NCBI RefSeq assembly: GCF_016458275.1
Contig: NZ_JAEMHM010000015.1
Coordinates: 1 to 64,000, forward strand
From: Geomesophilobacter sediminis
GTDB lineage: Bacteria; Desulfobacterota; Desulfuromonadia; Geobacterales; Geobacteraceae
Length of the DNA stretch: 64,000 nt
Reading direction: 5' to 3'
Positions 24,307-33,554 of the stretch are shown here, in pieces. Under the pieces are notes generated by a model, which was not told the origin of the DNA, did no database searches, and saw only the letters and a program-made list of their open reading frames with translations. How positions within the stretch are numbered: position 1 is the first letter of the stretch; every line of letters begins with the position of its first letter. Both the position numbers and the translations under genes were made by a program.

Positions 24307-27075
24307 CTATCCCTGCGGTTCTTCCTTTTTCTTGCGCGGTGCGCGCGGCTTCTTCGGTTTTTCGGAAGCGCCTTCGGCCTTGGGCGCCTCAGCGGCGGGC
24401 TCGGCGGCGGTTTCCGGTGTCTTCCGGCTCCGCGGCGCGCGTTTGGGCTTCTCGGCGGCCGCTTCCGGCGCCGGTTCCGCAACCGGTTTTGCCGGCTTTG
24501 CCGGCTTTGCCGGCTTTGCCTTGGCCGCAGCGGACGGTGCCGTCGCCGCGGCTTCTGCAGCGGCTGCCTTGGGCCTCGCGGCACGCGTTTTCCGGGCCGG
24601 GCGTTCTTCAGCGGCCGGCCCGGTGGTCGGGGCCGGAGCCGCCGGCACGGGTGCCGGAGCAGGGGCTGCCGGGATCACGGCTTCCGAAGCGGCCTTTTCG
24701 GCGGCAGGCGCCTTGGCCTTTCGGGGGCCGCGGGTGCGCGGCTTCTTCGGAGCCGGTGCGGCAGCTTCGGCACCCTCCGCCGAGGCAACCGGGGCCGCCG
24801 GGGCCTCGGGAGCCGGCGTTCTCTCCGGTCCCGTTGCGACCGGGGCGGCAGCGGCAGCGGCTTGCACCGGTGCGGCGGCCTCCTGGGCCGGCTTTTTCTT
24901 GCGCGGCTGGCGGGCCTTCTTCGGCTTCTCCTCGCCGGCCGGCGCCCCTTCCGCGGCGAGAGCGGCTACCGGAGCCTCAGCGGGCGCCTCGGCAGCTTCG
25001 CCGCCAGCGGCCCCACCCTGAGCCGCTTCCGCGGCCGCCTCGTGAGCGGCAGCTTCGCCGCCAGCGGCCCCACCCTGAGCCGCTTCCGCGGCCGCCTCGT
25101 GAGCGCCACCTTTGCCGCGCCGTCTCTTGCGCCGCCGTTTCTTCTTCACCTCTTCGGTCCCCGGGGCTTCTCCCTCGCCGGCGGCAAAGGGTTCCTCGCC
25201 AACCACCCCTTCGGCGGGCTCGGCTACCGGACCCGCAGATGCCGCGACCGCGGCAACCGGTGCCAGGGCCTCCAGGGTCGGCTCGCCGCCACCGGCCGCC
25301 TCTGCGGCGCCCTTGCCCCGCTTCCGTTTGCGGCGCTTCTTCTTTTTCTGCTCCTCCCCCTCCCCTTCCGGGGCGGCAACCCCCTCCGGGTGCAGCGGGA
25401 GTTCCTCGGCCGCCTCGATGGCCTCGGCAGAGGGCTCGGCAACGACCGGAGCTTCCGGCTCGGCCTGAGCTTTCCCTTTCTTTTTCTTCTTCTTGCGCCC
25501 ACCCTCGGCAGGGGCGGCCTCCGGGGCTGCAGCGGCTTCTTCCTTGGACCGCGGCGCCGGTTTTTCCTGGACCGGCTCCTCCAGCTTCTCGCGCTTGATG
25601 ATCTCGAGCTCCATCTGGTTGAGAAGGAACGAGGGTTTCCCCTTGACGGTCACCTCGATGTCGTAATCCTTCTCGATCTGGGCGAGTTCGCGCCGCTTCC
25701 GGTTCAGCAGGTAGTAGGCGACTTCCAGCGGCAGCCCGCCCACGACCTCGGCGGTGGTTCCCTTGGCGGCGGCCGCATGCACCTTGCGCAGGAAGGAGAG
25801 CGCCATCGCCTCGACCGACTTCACCTTGCCGCGCCCGTCGCAGTGGGGGCACTCCAGGGTGCTCGCCTGGTTGAGCGTCTGGCGGATGCGCTGGCGGGAC
25901 ATCTCCAAAAGGCCGAACTCGGAGATGCGGGATACGTTCACCCGCGCCTTGTCCGTCTTGAGGGCCGCCTTGAGGGTCTTCTCGACCTCCGCGTTGTGCT
26001 TGCGCTCCCGCATGTCGATGAAGTCGATGACGATCAGCCCCCCGAGGTCGCGCAGCCTGAGCTGGCGGGCCGCTTCCTCGGCCGCCTCCAGGTTGGTCTT
26101 GAACGCGGTGTCCTCGACCCCCTTCTCCCCGGTCGACTTGCCGGAGTTGACGTCGATCGACACCAGCGCCTCGGTCGGCTCGATGAAGATGGAACCGCCG
26201 GACTTGAGGGGGACCTTCTTTTCATAGATGAGGTCGATCTGCTCCTCGAGCTGGTACCGGGAGAAGATGGGACGCTTTTCCTGGTGCAGCTTCACCAGCT
26301 TCTCGAACTCCGGGTCGATCTCGCGCAGACATTCGCGGACCTGCTTGAAGACTTCCTTGCTGTCGACCAGCACCTCGTCGATGTCGGCGGAGAAGTAATC
26401 GCGGATGGTACGGACAAAGAGCGAGGATTCCTGGTAGACCAGCCCCGCCCCCTTCATCTCGGCCCCCTGCGTCATGACCCCCTTGTAGAGGCTGATCAGC
26501 GAGTCGAGGTCCTTTTGCAGCTCTTCCCTGGTGCGCCCGACGGCTTCGGTCCGGATGATGTAGCCGTACCCCTCGGGGATCGCCATCTCGGCGATGATCT
26601 CTTTGAGCTTCTTGCGCTCCGACTCGCTCTCCACCTTGCGCGAGATACCGGAGGAATCGCTCCCCGGCATGACCACCATGTAACGCCCGGGAAGGGAGAC
26701 ATAGGTGGTGAGGGCGGAGCCCTTGTTGTCCCGCTCCCCCTTTTCGACCTGGACCATCAGCTCCTGGCCGCGCCGCAGCACCTCCTGGATGCGCGGGCGG
26801 CGGTGCCGCTGGTCCTCCGGGATGTCATCCCTCCAGCGCCAGTTCTCCGGGTGGAGCTCCCCCATTTGCAAAAAGCCCAGCTTCTTCAGGCCGATATCGA
26901 CAAAGGCGGCCTGAAGCCCGGGCTCGACGCGGACGACAACACCTTTGTAGATGTTGCCGCGAATCTGTTCGCTGCCGGCGATCTCGACATCGAGATCGAC
27001 CAAGCGACCGTCCTCGACGATCGCAACGCGCGCTTCCTCGGCGTGAAGCGCATTGATCAACATTTTTCTGGACAT
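24307..27075 (-). CDS. Ribonuclease E/G with a long Ala/Pro/Lys-rich tail
   Basis: The 922-residue product begins with the RNase E/G catalytic region. An S1 domain lies near residue 40, the catalytic metal-binding aspartates fall in SIDVNSGKSTG and IVIDFIDMRERKH, and the zinc-link motif is CPHCDGRGK near residue 420. Catalysis ends at about residue 515. The remaining roughly 400 residues are low-complexity Ala/Glu/Pro/Lys-rich sequence with basic patches such as KKKKKKGK and KKKRRKRRRGK, as in degradosome scaffolds. A 19-residue unit is duplicated in the tail. The start MSRKMLINALH fits the family. Confidence 0.9.
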   Translation of the reverse strand: MSRKMLINALHAEEARVAIVEDGRLVDLDVEIAGSEQIRGNIYKGVVVRVEPGLQAAFVDIGLKKLGFLQMGELHPENWRWRDDIPEDQRHRRPRIQEVLRRGQELMVQVEKGERDNKGSALTTYVSLPGRYMVVMPGSDSSGISRKVESESERKKLKEIIAEMAIPEGYGYIIRTEAVGRTREELQKDLDSLISLYKGVMTQGAEMKGAGLVYQESSLFVRTIRDYFSADIDEVLVDSKEVFKQVRECLREIDPEFEKLVKLHQEKRPIFSRYQLEEQIDLIYEKKVPLKSGGSIFIEPTEALVSIDVNSGKSTGEKGVEDTAFKTNLEAAEEAARQLRLRDLGGLIVIDFIDMRERKHNAEVEKTLKAALKTDKARVNVSRISEFGLLEMSRQRIRQTLNQASTLECPHCDGRGKVKSVEAMALSFLRKVHAAAAKGTTAEVVGGLPLEVAYYLLNRKRRELAQIEKDYDIEVTVKGKPSFLLNQMELEIIKREKLEEPVQEKPAPRSKEEAAAAPEAAPAEGGRKKKKKKGKAQAEPEAPVVAEPSAEAIEAAEELPLHPEGVAAPEGEGEEQKKKKRRKRKRGKGAAEAAGGGEPTLEALAPVAAVAASAGPVAEPAEGVVGEEPFAAGEGEAPGTEEVKKKRRRKRRRGKGGAHEAAAEAAQGGAAGGEAAAHEAAAEAAQGGAAGGEAAEAPAEAPVAALAAEGAPAGEEKPKKARQPRKKKPAQEAAAPVQAAAAAAPVATGPERTPAPEAPAAPVASAEGAEAAAPAPKKPRTRGPRKAKAPAAEKAASEAVIPAAPAPAPVPAAPAPTTGPAAEERPARKTRAARPKAAAAEAAATAPSAAAKAKPAKPAKPAKPVAEPAPEAAAEKPKRAPRSRKTPETAAEPAAEAPKAEGASEKPKKPRAPRKKKEEPQG
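24991..25104. repeat. 57-bp direct duplication inside the RNase tail
   Basis: Two adjacent copies of a 57-bp unit (starting at 24991 and 25048) encode a 19-residue Ala/Glu/Gly-rich repeat. The copies look essentially identical, suggesting a recent duplication. Confidence 0.88.
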
Positions 27076-27269
27076 GCTAGGTGAAATCCTTTCGGCAGCT
27101 GGCGGGCGCATCGCTTCTCGCGGCGCTTCCGCAGCCCCATGCTTTTAGTGCGGCCGACCTGGTCGACCGTTCCATACCCACGCCGCTCCCGGTTCCGGCA
27201 ACACTGAAGGAAAGAGAGGAATTCAAGGGAAAGGGAAGACACTCACCTCAACCTCGACGGCACTACCTG

Positions 27270-27294
27270 CGGCTGAAGGTTGGTACTTCAGCCG
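27270..27294 (-). promoter_or_regulatory. Hairpin in the RNase E/G 5' leader
   Basis: A perfect 9-bp stem, CGGCTGAAG with CTTCAGCCG, and a 7-base loop. It lies about 50 bases into the predicted transcript and 195 bases before the start codon. RNase E leaders in other bacteria mediate autoregulation; that role here is inferred. Confidence 0.45.
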
Positions 27295-27352
27295 TATTTC
27301 TCTATATGCATCCCCCGTTGCGGGAGAGCGAAAGACTCATTAAAACTGTTCG

Positions 27353-27361
27353 ATTATAGCA
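27353..27361 (-). promoter_or_regulatory. Extended -10 promoter for the RNase E/G gene
   Basis: On the minus strand TGCTATAAT is a perfect extended -10 element; the -35 region is weak, as usual for this promoter type. It implies a 5' leader of about 270 nucleotides. Confidence 0.5.
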
Positions 27362-27656
27362 GAGTTTGACTCCAGAGCACATAAAAAAAGCGCTGAGGAA
27401 CCATTCCCCTGCCACAACTCAGAGGCAAGCCAATCTCTGTGAGAAGAAAGGCTGCACCATTGACTTATTGCCGAGTTCATCGAATCTACCAGATTTTATT
27501 CCCGGTGCAACAGCGGCAGGGGGGAGACGGTTGAGCCGATGGCCAGAAAGGGTGCGCTCAGAATCTACCGGAACCGGGGGATGAACCAACCTTCATTCGA
27601 TGCAGCAAAGGCGGCCCAGCATCCTTATCCAGTGAGCGTGACCGAATCACGGATAC

Positions 27657-27689
27657 GAAAAAACTCCCCGGAAGGTATCACGGGGAGCT
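27657..27689 (-). terminator. Rho-independent terminator after the LysM gene
   Basis: CTCCCCG (27664-27670) pairs with CGGGGAG (27681-27687). On the minus strand the stem is followed by six T. Confidence 0.9.
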
Positions 27690-27717
27690 TCTTGTCGCTG
27701 CGGCTGTAAGCAGAAAC

Positions 27718-28452
27718 CTACTGCTGAGACAATTGCAGGTAGCAGTCGGCGCGGTAGAGCGATGCGTCGGCAGCCACCGGCGAGTCGGGATAGCTCTTCA
27801 AGAAGTCGGAGAAAAGCGACGCGGCGCGCCGGTAATTCCCCTGGAGATAGGCCTTGCGCGCCGACTGGTACAGGCTCTGCGCGTCGGCGGCCGAACCGGC
27901 GGGACGGCTCGCGGCCACGGCGGATTTGGCGGCCTTGCGGGCGCTGCGGCGCTCCTTCTTCCGTTCGACCGGCGGTACGGCCGGCGTCGGCTGGACCGGC
28001 TCCACGGCCGGAGCCGCAGCTTCCGGGGCGGCCGGCGGAATGGAAACCCTGGTGGCCGGTACCCGCTTGCGGCTCTCCTTCCGGTGGTGCTTCGCCTTTC
28101 CCCGGAGGTGCGTTCGTTTCCCCACCTTCGTCTTGGCGCCCCCGCTGGACTCGCCGGAGACGGGAACGTAGAGCTTGTCGCCGGGATGGATCAGATCCGG
28201 GTTCGGTACCTTGTTGAAGAGCAGGACCTGCGGAAAGAGCCAGTCCTTGCCGATGTGCCGGCGGGCGATCCGTTTCAGCGTGTCGCCGGGCTGCACGGTG
28301 ACGCTTTTGACCAGCACCCCCTTGTCCTTGCCCGCCTCCGCTCCCGTGGCCGGTTTCGGCTCGTAGAGCAGGTACTCCTCGCCGAGGCAAAGACACGGCA
28401 GGAGCAGGATCGGAACGACCCGGCACACCGTCTTGAGCAGCCGTTTCTTCAT
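27718..28452 (-). CDS. LysM and TPR domain envelope protein
   Basis: The 244-residue product has a signal peptide (residues 1-23), a LysM peptidoglycan-binding domain (about 50-98: VQPGDTLKRIARRHIG, then LIHPGDKLYVP), a basic Pro/Ala-rich linker, and a C-terminal tetratricopeptide-like helical hairpin (LYQSARKAYLQGNYRRAA through YRADCYLQLSQQ). It probably anchors to the cell wall and binds a partner through the TPR. The start codon lies one base after the stop of the large upstream gene, so the two are translated from one mRNA and likely work together. Confidence 0.85.
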   Translation of the reverse strand: MKKRLLKTVCRVVPILLLPCLCLGEEYLLYEPKPATGAEAGKDKGVLVKSVTVQPGDTLKRIARRHIGKDWLFPQVLLFNKVPNPDLIHPGDKLYVPVSGESSGGAKTKVGKRTHLRGKAKHHRKESRKRVPATRVSIPPAAPEAAAPAVEPVQPTPAVPPVERKKERRSARKAAKSAVAASRPAGSAADAQSLYQSARKAYLQGNYRRAASLFSDFLKSYPDSPVAADASLYRADCYLQLSQQ

Positions 28453-28453
28453 G

Positions 28454-31126
28454 CTAGTACCTGTTCCCGAGCAGATCCTGGTAGCTGAGGCTGTTCTTCA
28501 TCTGCAGGTTGGTCCCGACGGCGATCCCCGGCTTGACCCGGTAGCTCACCTTGATGCTGCGCCGCTCGCCGGAGCCGAGCTCGTCGAAGCGCCAGCTGAA
28601 CTTCCCGTCGTTGGAGACGGCGAAGCTGGGGTCGGCGGCGAGGAGTTCCAGCTGCGCGGGGAAGACGCTGGTCATGACCACCGACTTGGCCAGGTTGGAG
28701 CCGCGGTTCACGCAGTTGATCTCCAGCGAGGAAACTTCGCCGGGCTTGAGTCTACCACCGCGGGCGGCCATCGTCATTTCCAGGACCGGGCGGGAATAGA
28801 TCAGCTGCAGCCCGACGACCGCCGCACGCCCTTCGCTGTTTTCCGGCTCGAAGACCACCGATACCGGGGTGGATGCGCCGTCGTTCTCGCTGGCGGGGGT
28901 GGCGATCTCCAGGACCACGTAGGACTCCTCTTTCGGGGTGAGCGGCCCGACGTGGTTGATGATCGGCTCGTTGGGCTGCTTCTTGCCGTCGCGGTTCAGG
29001 TCCTGGAAGAAGGTGAAGGTGACGTTGCGCGGAATCTCGGAGCGGATCGAGTAGAGCTGGCGCATGTTGCCGGTATTGGTGACGATGAGCGGGACCGAGA
29101 CCACCTGTCCGGGGATGACCACGAGCTTGTCGGCGGTGGTCTTGGCGGTCACGCTGCTGACGCTCTGCACGACGCTCGTTGCGGAAAGGAAGGAATCCTT
29201 CTTGTCGAGGTCGTTATTGATGACGTCGGCGCGGACGAAGAGTTCCTGCTGGGCGAGCGCCTCCTCCTTCAACTGGAAGGTGACGTTCAAGACGGTGCTC
29301 TCGCCGGATTTAAGCTGCATGCCGTCCAGCACCATCGCCGCGCGGTTCTCGATCTTGAACCCGGCCGGGAGGTAGTCGACCGGCTCGTATTCCGGCGGAT
29401 AGTTGAGGCGGACGGTGACGCCGCGAGCCGGCGCGGAGCCGATGTTCAGCAGGTCCACCCGGTAGGCGATCTTCTCCCCCGGCAGGAGCTTGGTCTTGTC
29501 GGTCTTCACCACGGCGCGCAAAAGCGGGGCCGAGGTGACCAGCTTGATCTCGCGGCTCTGGGAAGCGTCGCGGTTCAGGTTGGAGACCACCTTGATCGGG
29601 AAGCTGTTCTTCTGGCCGTCGATGTTGGCGCGGGGAACGGTACCGACCATGTTGCCCCGGAACTTGTCGCCCGGGGAGAGATTCGGGGTGGCGTTGATGG
29701 GAACATCCGGGTTGGCGGCGGCAGCGAAGTGCACGTCGTACTCCGGCGGGAAGCCGGACTCGAGGTAGAAGCTGTCGGTGCCGTTGCCGAGGTTCGTGAC
29801 CTCGACCGGGATGGTGAAGCGCTTGCCGGCTTCCTCCATCTCGGGAATCGGGCCGACCTGGACGTCCATGTCCGAGAACTGGGCGATCTCCAGGTTGAGC
29901 ACCTGCGAGGTGCCGGCCTGGCCGGCGGCAGGCGCCGCAGCCGGGGCAGCCGGCGCGGCGGCAACTGCGGGAGCCGGCTTGGCTACCTCGGGATACTCGA
30001 CCCCGAGCGCCTTAAGCTTGGCCTTCGCGGTAACCGCGGCCGTGGTGCCGGGATACTTGTCGATGACTTCCTTGTACGCGGCGACCGCATTGGCGCGCAT
30101 CGCCGCGGCAGCCTTTTTGGATTCCTTGCGCCCTTTCTTGGTCTTGGGAGCGGCCTGGGCAAGCCGTGCCGCTGCGGCCTTTTCGGCCGTGGCCTTCTCG
30201 GCGGCAACCTTGGCCGCCGCGGCTTTCTCGGCAGCGACCTTGTCGGCAGCCGCTTTTTCGGCGGCGGCTTTCTCTGCCGCGACGGCTGCGGCAGCGGCCT
30301 TTTCCGCAGCGGCCGTCTCGGCCACGGCCTTGTCGGCTGCGGCGGCCTCGGCGGCAGCTTTTTCCGCCGCAGCCTTGTCGGCGGCGGCCTTCTCCTCGGC
30401 GGCGCGGCGCACGGCGGCCTTTTCCGCGGCCGCCTGGACCGCGGCGGCATGTTCGGCGGCAGCCTTTTCGGCAGCGGCCTTCTCGGCGGCGGCGCGCTCC
30501 GCGGCAGCTTTTTCCTCGGCAGCCCGCTGCGCGGCGGCTTTTTCGGCGGCGGCTTTTTCCGCGGCGACCCGCTCGGCGGCAGCCTTCTCGGCAGCGGCAC
30601 GCTCGGCTGCGGCGCGCTCGGCGGCAGCCTTTTCCGCGGCCGCTTTCACGGCGGCGGCCTTCTCGGCAAGCGCTTTTTCCGCAGCAGCTTTCTCGGCGGC
30701 GATCTGCTCGGGACTCTTCTGGGCCTTGGCAACTTCCTCGAGCGGCAGCCCCTTCTGGTAGCGATCAGCCAGCGTCAGGAGCTCTTCTTCGACGGTTCCT
30801 TTGAGCGGGCTGTCCGGGTACTCCTTGAGGAATTGGGACATGTATTTCGCCGCTTCCTGCTTGTTGCCCGCCTTGTAATGCGATCGGGCCAGCCAGAAAA
30901 GTCCCATGTCCCGAAGCGGGGTGTCCGGGTACTTCTTGAGCAGATCCGACATGCTGTGGATCGCGGACTGGTAGTCCTTCCTCTGGTAGGCATTGAACCC
31001 GGAGATGAAGACCTGGGAGTCGTCGGAATCGATAGCAAAGGAGGGCGCGGGAAGAGCCAGTGCAACGAGGAGAAACAGCGCCGGCATTTTCTTGATGAAG
31101 CGACGGGAAATCTTATAAAAATGCAC
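28454..31126 (-). CDS. Giant envelope protein: TPR, TolA-like helix, DUF11-type repeats
   Basis: The 890-residue product has a signal peptide (residues 1-31). TPR-like repeats follow (about 35-125, [20 protein letters not shown]), and then about 190 residues composed almost only of Ala, Glu, Lys and Arg in [11 protein letters not shown]-type repeats (about 150-335), predicted to be one long helix as in TolA. A second TPR-like piece with a Pro/Ala linker comes next. The C-terminal 500 residues are repeated Ig-like beta domains of the conserved DUF11/NEW3 type (for example [10 protein letters not shown] and [17 protein letters not shown]). It could span the periplasm as a stalk. The GTG at 31126, with AAAGG eight bases upstream, is the best start. 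Confidence 0.8.
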   Translation of the reverse strand: MHFYKISRRFIKKMPALFLLVALALPAPSFAIDSDDSQVFISGFNAYQRKDYQSAIHSMSDLLKKYPDTPLRDMGLFWLARSHYKAGNKQEAAKYMSQFLKEYPDSPLKGTVEEELLTLADRYQKGLPLEEVAKAQKSPEQIAAEKAAAEKALAEKAAAVKAAAEKAAAERAAAERAAAEKAAAERVAAEKAAAEKAAAQRAAEEKAAAERAAAEKAAAEKAAAEHAAAVQAAAEKAAVRRAAEEKAAADKAAAEKAAAEAAAADKAVAETAAAEKAAAAAVAAEKAAAEKAAADKVAAEKAAAAKVAAEKATAEKAAAARLAQAAPKTKKGRKESKKAAAAMRANAVAAYKEVIDKYPGTTAAVTAKAKLKALGVEYPEVAKPAPAVAAAPAAPAAAPAAGQAGTSQVLNLEIAQFSDMDVQVGPIPEMEEAGKRFTIPVEVTNLGNGTDSFYLESGFPPEYDVHFAAAANPDVPINATPNLSPGDKFRGNMVGTVPRANIDGQKNSFPIKVVSNLNRDASQSREIKLVTSAPLLRAVVKTDKTKLLPGEKIAYRVDLLNIGSAPARGVTVRLNYPPEYEPVDYLPAGFKIENRAAMVLDGMQLKSGESTVLNVTFQLKEEALAQQELFVRADVINNDLDKKDSFLSATSVVQSVSSVTAKTTADKLVVIPGQVVSVPLIVTNTGNMRQLYSIRSEIPRNVTFTFFQDLNRDGKKQPNEPIINHVGPLTPKEESYVVLEIATPASENDGASTPVSVVFEPENSEGRAAVVGLQLIYSRPVLEMTMAARGGRLKPGEVSSLEINCVNRGSNLAKSVVMTSVFPAQLELLAADPSFAVSNDGKFSWRFDELGSGERRSIKVSYRVKPGIAVGTNLQMKNSLSYQDLLGNRY

Positions 31127-31176
31127 GTGACACACCTTTCAGAGGCGAACAAATTAAAAAAGGTCGAAGTTGACGA

Positions 31177-31205
31177 AAAGTATCACCATAGGCAAGCGTT
31201 GTCAA
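31177..31205 (-). promoter_or_regulatory. Sigma-70 promoter of the TolA-like/LysM operon
   Basis: On the minus strand a perfect TTGACA (31200-31205) and TACTTT (31177-31182) are 17 bases apart, about 50 bases before the GTG start. Confidence 0.6.
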
Positions 31206-31392
31206 CGCTGAAAGGGGGGTCTGAGCTGCTGTTTGATATTCGACTCAATGGTTAAAAAATCAATAACTTCTGGTATTCGTCCCGTACCGGTTCGGCCCGT
31301 CAGAGACGGCATTCCGCACAGTGAGGATATCGTGTTGTTTCTTAACAGTTTGCACACCGTTTCGAGGAAAATCTGATACTGTCCCGCTGCGG

Positions 31393-31421
31393 TTGACACC
31401 TCATATCATGTTCGTTAGGAT
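31393..31421 (+). promoter_or_regulatory. Candidate promoter for the HNH gene
   Basis: TTGACA (31393-31398), 17 bases, TAGGAT (31416-31421). It leaves a leader of about 120 nucleotides. Confidence 0.45.
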
Positions 31422-31549
31422 CACGGGCGCCCCTTTTCAAAGCACACCCGCATGAGGGCGCCGAGACACAGAGAGGAACCAAAGCGTTACCGAGCAGTAA
31501 TTGCGGTGTCGGGTTCAAACCTGTGAGCATGCAGATAGAGGAGGTTGCC

Positions 31550-31882
31550 ATGGCATTTCGTCCCCGCGGTCCCCGGCCGGGGCCGCCCAAAAGCGCGGAA
31601 GAGATCGACGAGATCGTGCGGAAGTTGCGCAACGAGCAGACCCGCCCGGAAAACTACCGGGAGCGGTCGCTCAAGCTGCACGGCTGGATCTGTGCGAAGT
31701 GCGGCCGGGAGTTTGAGCTTTCGAACCTGCATCTGCTGACCGTGCATCACAAGGACGGCAATCACAATTACAATCCTCCCGACGGCAGCAACTGGGAAAA
31801 CCTCTGCGTCTACTGTCACGACGACGAGCACAGCCGGAGCATACTGGCTGATTACTTGGCAGGGAAGGATAAAAAGAGGTAA
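31550..31882 (+). CDS. Small HNH nuclease-like protein (YajD type)
   Basis: The 110-residue product has zinc-binding cysteine pairs (ICAKCG and LCVYCH) around the HNH core LLTVHHKDGNHNYNPPDGSN, followed by HDDEH. This matches YajD-like HNH proteins, small putative endonucleases whose biological role is unclear. The N-terminus is Pro/Arg-rich. The ATG at 31550 has GAGGAGGTTGCC upstream. The 49-codon gene follows 112 bases later and may be co-transcribed. Confidence 0.88.
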   Translation: MAFRPRGPRPGPPKSAEEIDEIVRKLRNEQTRPENYRERSLKLHGWICAKCGREFELSNLHLLTVHHKDGNHNYNPPDGSNWENLCVYCHDDEHSRSILADYLAGKDKKR

Positions 31883-31994
31883 ACTACTGCCTAAGCCGTC
31901 ACTATAACAGTGACCGTGCTGACATTGCATTCCGCGTGGGGTCTGGTACCCGCCTTACATCCGTTTGAAGCCTGACGGCAGAAAGGATATTGAG

Positions 31995-32144
31995 ATGCGC
32001 AGCTTGATCTATATGGTTGAAGAGGGAAAGGGAGGAGCCCGCACCGCCCAGGCGGTACGCGACTCCATCTATGCGGAAACTAAAACCATGGAGGACCTGG
32101 AAGAGCTGATGGATGACGCGGAAAGCTGCCACTACGACGAGTGA
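31995..32144 (+). CDS. Small acidic protein of 49 residues, unknown function
   Basis: The frame starts at the ATG at 31995 with AAAGGATATTGAG upstream and ends at TGA 32144. The product begins MRSLIYMVEEGKGG and ends with an acidic stretch (MEDLEELMDDAESCHYDE). It is predicted to be mostly helical and has one cysteine close to a histidine near the C-terminus. No family was recognised. Support comes from the good ribosome binding site, balanced amino-acid use and position after the HNH gene. Confidence 0.55.
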   Translation: MRSLIYMVEEGKGGARTAQAVRDSIYAETKTMEDLEELMDDAESCHYDE

Positions 32145-32477
32145 ACGGTACCGGCCGGCGTTTCCAGCCGACTCCACTGCGTATTCAGTTCACCATGTGC
32201 CTTTCCTGGAGAAGCGGCATTCTTGCCGCGATGACTTCTTTGGAAAAGCGGCGTAGCTGCCTACCCTGTGGGAGCGCCATTCCAGGCGCGATTAACCGGA
32301 ACCGTGGTCACCGCAGTCGGCGGTTCGCGCCTGGAAAGGCGCTCCCGCAGTTTCAGCGGTCTGTCCCTCCAAGCACATCTACTAAAGATTGAGCCCCTCC
32401 CTTTGCAAGAAACCCCTTCTCTATTCGCGTTGAGGCACGAAACGCGACGGACGCCCCTTCCTCAAGATGAGTTGATA
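32145..32477. other. Intergenic region with REP elements
   Basis: It contains a short palindrome GCGGCATTCTTGCCGC near 32212-32230 and the full REP at 32266-32350. The remainder (32351-32477) shows nothing recognisable. Confidence 0.65.
32266..32350. repeat. Full-length REP element
   Basis: Bounded by CTGTGGGAGCGCC and GGCGCTCCCGCAG. The left hairpin has diverged (CCATTCCAGG), and the right arm reads CGCGCCTGGAAAGGCGC. Confidence 0.88.
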
Positions 32478-33314
32478 TCACCGCTTTACTGACTCCACGG
32501 CATCGGTGAAGAACTTCACCAGTTGGGGGCGGTACGGCGAGTTTTTTTCCACGAAGGCACCGGCGTGGCTTTTAGCCTCTAGGGTCCAGAACTCTTTGGG
32601 CTGCTTTGCCTTATCGAAGAGCTTCCTCCCTTCCGAGATCGGGATGACCGGATCCCTCGTTTCGTAGATCAAAAGCAGCGGCACGGGAGAAATCTTGTCC
32701 ACTGCGGCAATGGCACTGTAGCTGTCGCCGATGAGGAGGTAGGACAGGGGCCATTTCAGAAGCGACAGCACCGGGATCAGGCCGATTTTCTCCCTGACGA
32801 TGCTGCGCGAGGAGGAGAAGGCGGACTCGATGGCGACGGCGCGTATGCCCCGCAGCTGCCCCGAACCGGCCGCGGCGATGGCATTGGCCCCGCCCAGGCT
32901 CTGGCCGAAAATTAGCAGACGTTCCGGGTCCACGTCCTTGCGGGTCGCCACGTAACGGGCGGCAGCCACGGAATCCTCGAACACGCCCTTTCGGTCCGGA
33001 TGCCCCGTCGACTTTCCGTACCCGCGGTAATCGAAGACGAAGACGTTGAACCCTTCCGCCGGAAGCCAGGAAACGAAGCTGAAATGCGCGGTCATGTTCT
33101 GGGCGTTGCCGTGATAATGGATGACGGTCCCCTTGGCCGGACCGACGGCGGGGACGAACCAGCCGGAGAGGATGTTTCCATCGGTGCTGGGAAAGGTGAC
33201 GGAGTCGTAGCGAAGGCCGAAATTGGCCGGGGTTTGGTAGACGTTGCTGTCGGGATAATAGAAAAGGCGTCCGACGCACCCCTGGCAGGTCAGCAAAAGA
33301 GGAAGTCCCATCAT
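32478..33314 (-). CDS. Alpha/beta hydrolase, probable lipoprotein
   Basis: The 278-residue product has an N-terminal hydrophobic segment ending in LLLTCQGC, which resembles a lipobox. The alpha/beta hydrolase fold follows, with oxyanion motif HYHGNAQN, nucleophile serine in FGQSLGGANA, acid in YETRDPVIP and histidine in AKSHAGAF. It resembles the YfhR/BEM46-type hydrolases, which act on esters or acyl groups of unknown identity. Cell-envelope location is inferred. The ATG at 33314 is the earliest that gives a sensible signal, but its ribosome binding site is weak. Confidence 0.8.
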   Translation of the reverse strand: MMGLPLLLTCQGCVGRLFYYPDSNVYQTPANFGLRYDSVTFPSTDGNILSGWFVPAVGPAKGTVIHYHGNAQNMTAHFSFVSWLPAEGFNVFVFDYRGYGKSTGHPDRKGVFEDSVAAARYVATRKDVDPERLLIFGQSLGGANAIAAAGSGQLRGIRAVAIESAFSSSRSIVREKIGLIPVLSLLKWPLSYLLIGDSYSAIAAVDKISPVPLLLIYETRDPVIPISEGRKLFDKAKQPKEFWTLEAKSHAGAFVEKNSPYRPQLVKFFTDAVESVKR

Positions 33315-33494
33315 AAGCAGCAGGTATTTAAATATGGGGACGCGAGCGATCCGGCACCGATGGCGCAGGGCAAAGCGGGAGGATGGGAGGCTCGGCTGCG
33401 CCTCGATGTCGGGACCGGTCACGGCGACTCCGGAGAATCGGTACTTGAATTGCCGGGCAATTCGGGATCTGGTTCCCAAGGTCCACCTGGGGAA

Positions 33495-33542
33495 CCCTCA
33501 AAGGCGCCCCCAACGCTGTAGGAGCGCCTTTGAGGGCGCGAT
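33495..33542. repeat. REP-like left arm within a perfect 13-bp stem
   Basis: CCCTCAAAGGCGC (33495-33507) pairs with GCGCCTTTGAGGG (33524-33536); the right part, CTGTAGGAGCGCC, is REP-like. It lies just after the P460 cytochrome stop (minus strand) and may terminate that gene. Confidence 0.7.
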
Positions 33543-33554
33543 CAATCCATCGGT

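Larger units (their letters stand above)
27076..27717. other. Intergenic region carrying the RNase leader
   Basis: On the minus strand it holds a long 5' leader for the RNase gene (promoter at 27353, hairpin at 27270) and, at the other end, the terminator of the LysM gene transcript. Short open frames on the plus strand (for example around 27366) lack coding character. Confidence 0.6.
31127..31549. other. Intergenic region with divergent promoters
   Basis: It separates the TolA-like operon (minus strand) from the HNH gene (plus strand) and contains a promoter for each. No further gene, repeat or RNA structure was recognised between 31206 and 31392. Confidence 0.55.

Noticed and set aside
23986-27084. 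1032-codon plus-strand open frame opposite the RNase E/G gene
   Set aside because: The product is Arg/Gly/Leu-rich, as expected from the antisense of Ala/Pro/Lys-rich GC-rich sequence, while the minus strand encodes clear RNase motifs.
27366-27584. 72-codon plus-strand open frame in the RNase/LysM gap
   Set aside because: It has no ribosome binding site or recognisable features and lies opposite the RNase promoter region.
28433-31255. 940-codon plus-strand open frame opposite the TolA-like gene
   Set aside because: It mirrors the Ala/Glu/Lys repeat and has no start signal or recognisable domain.
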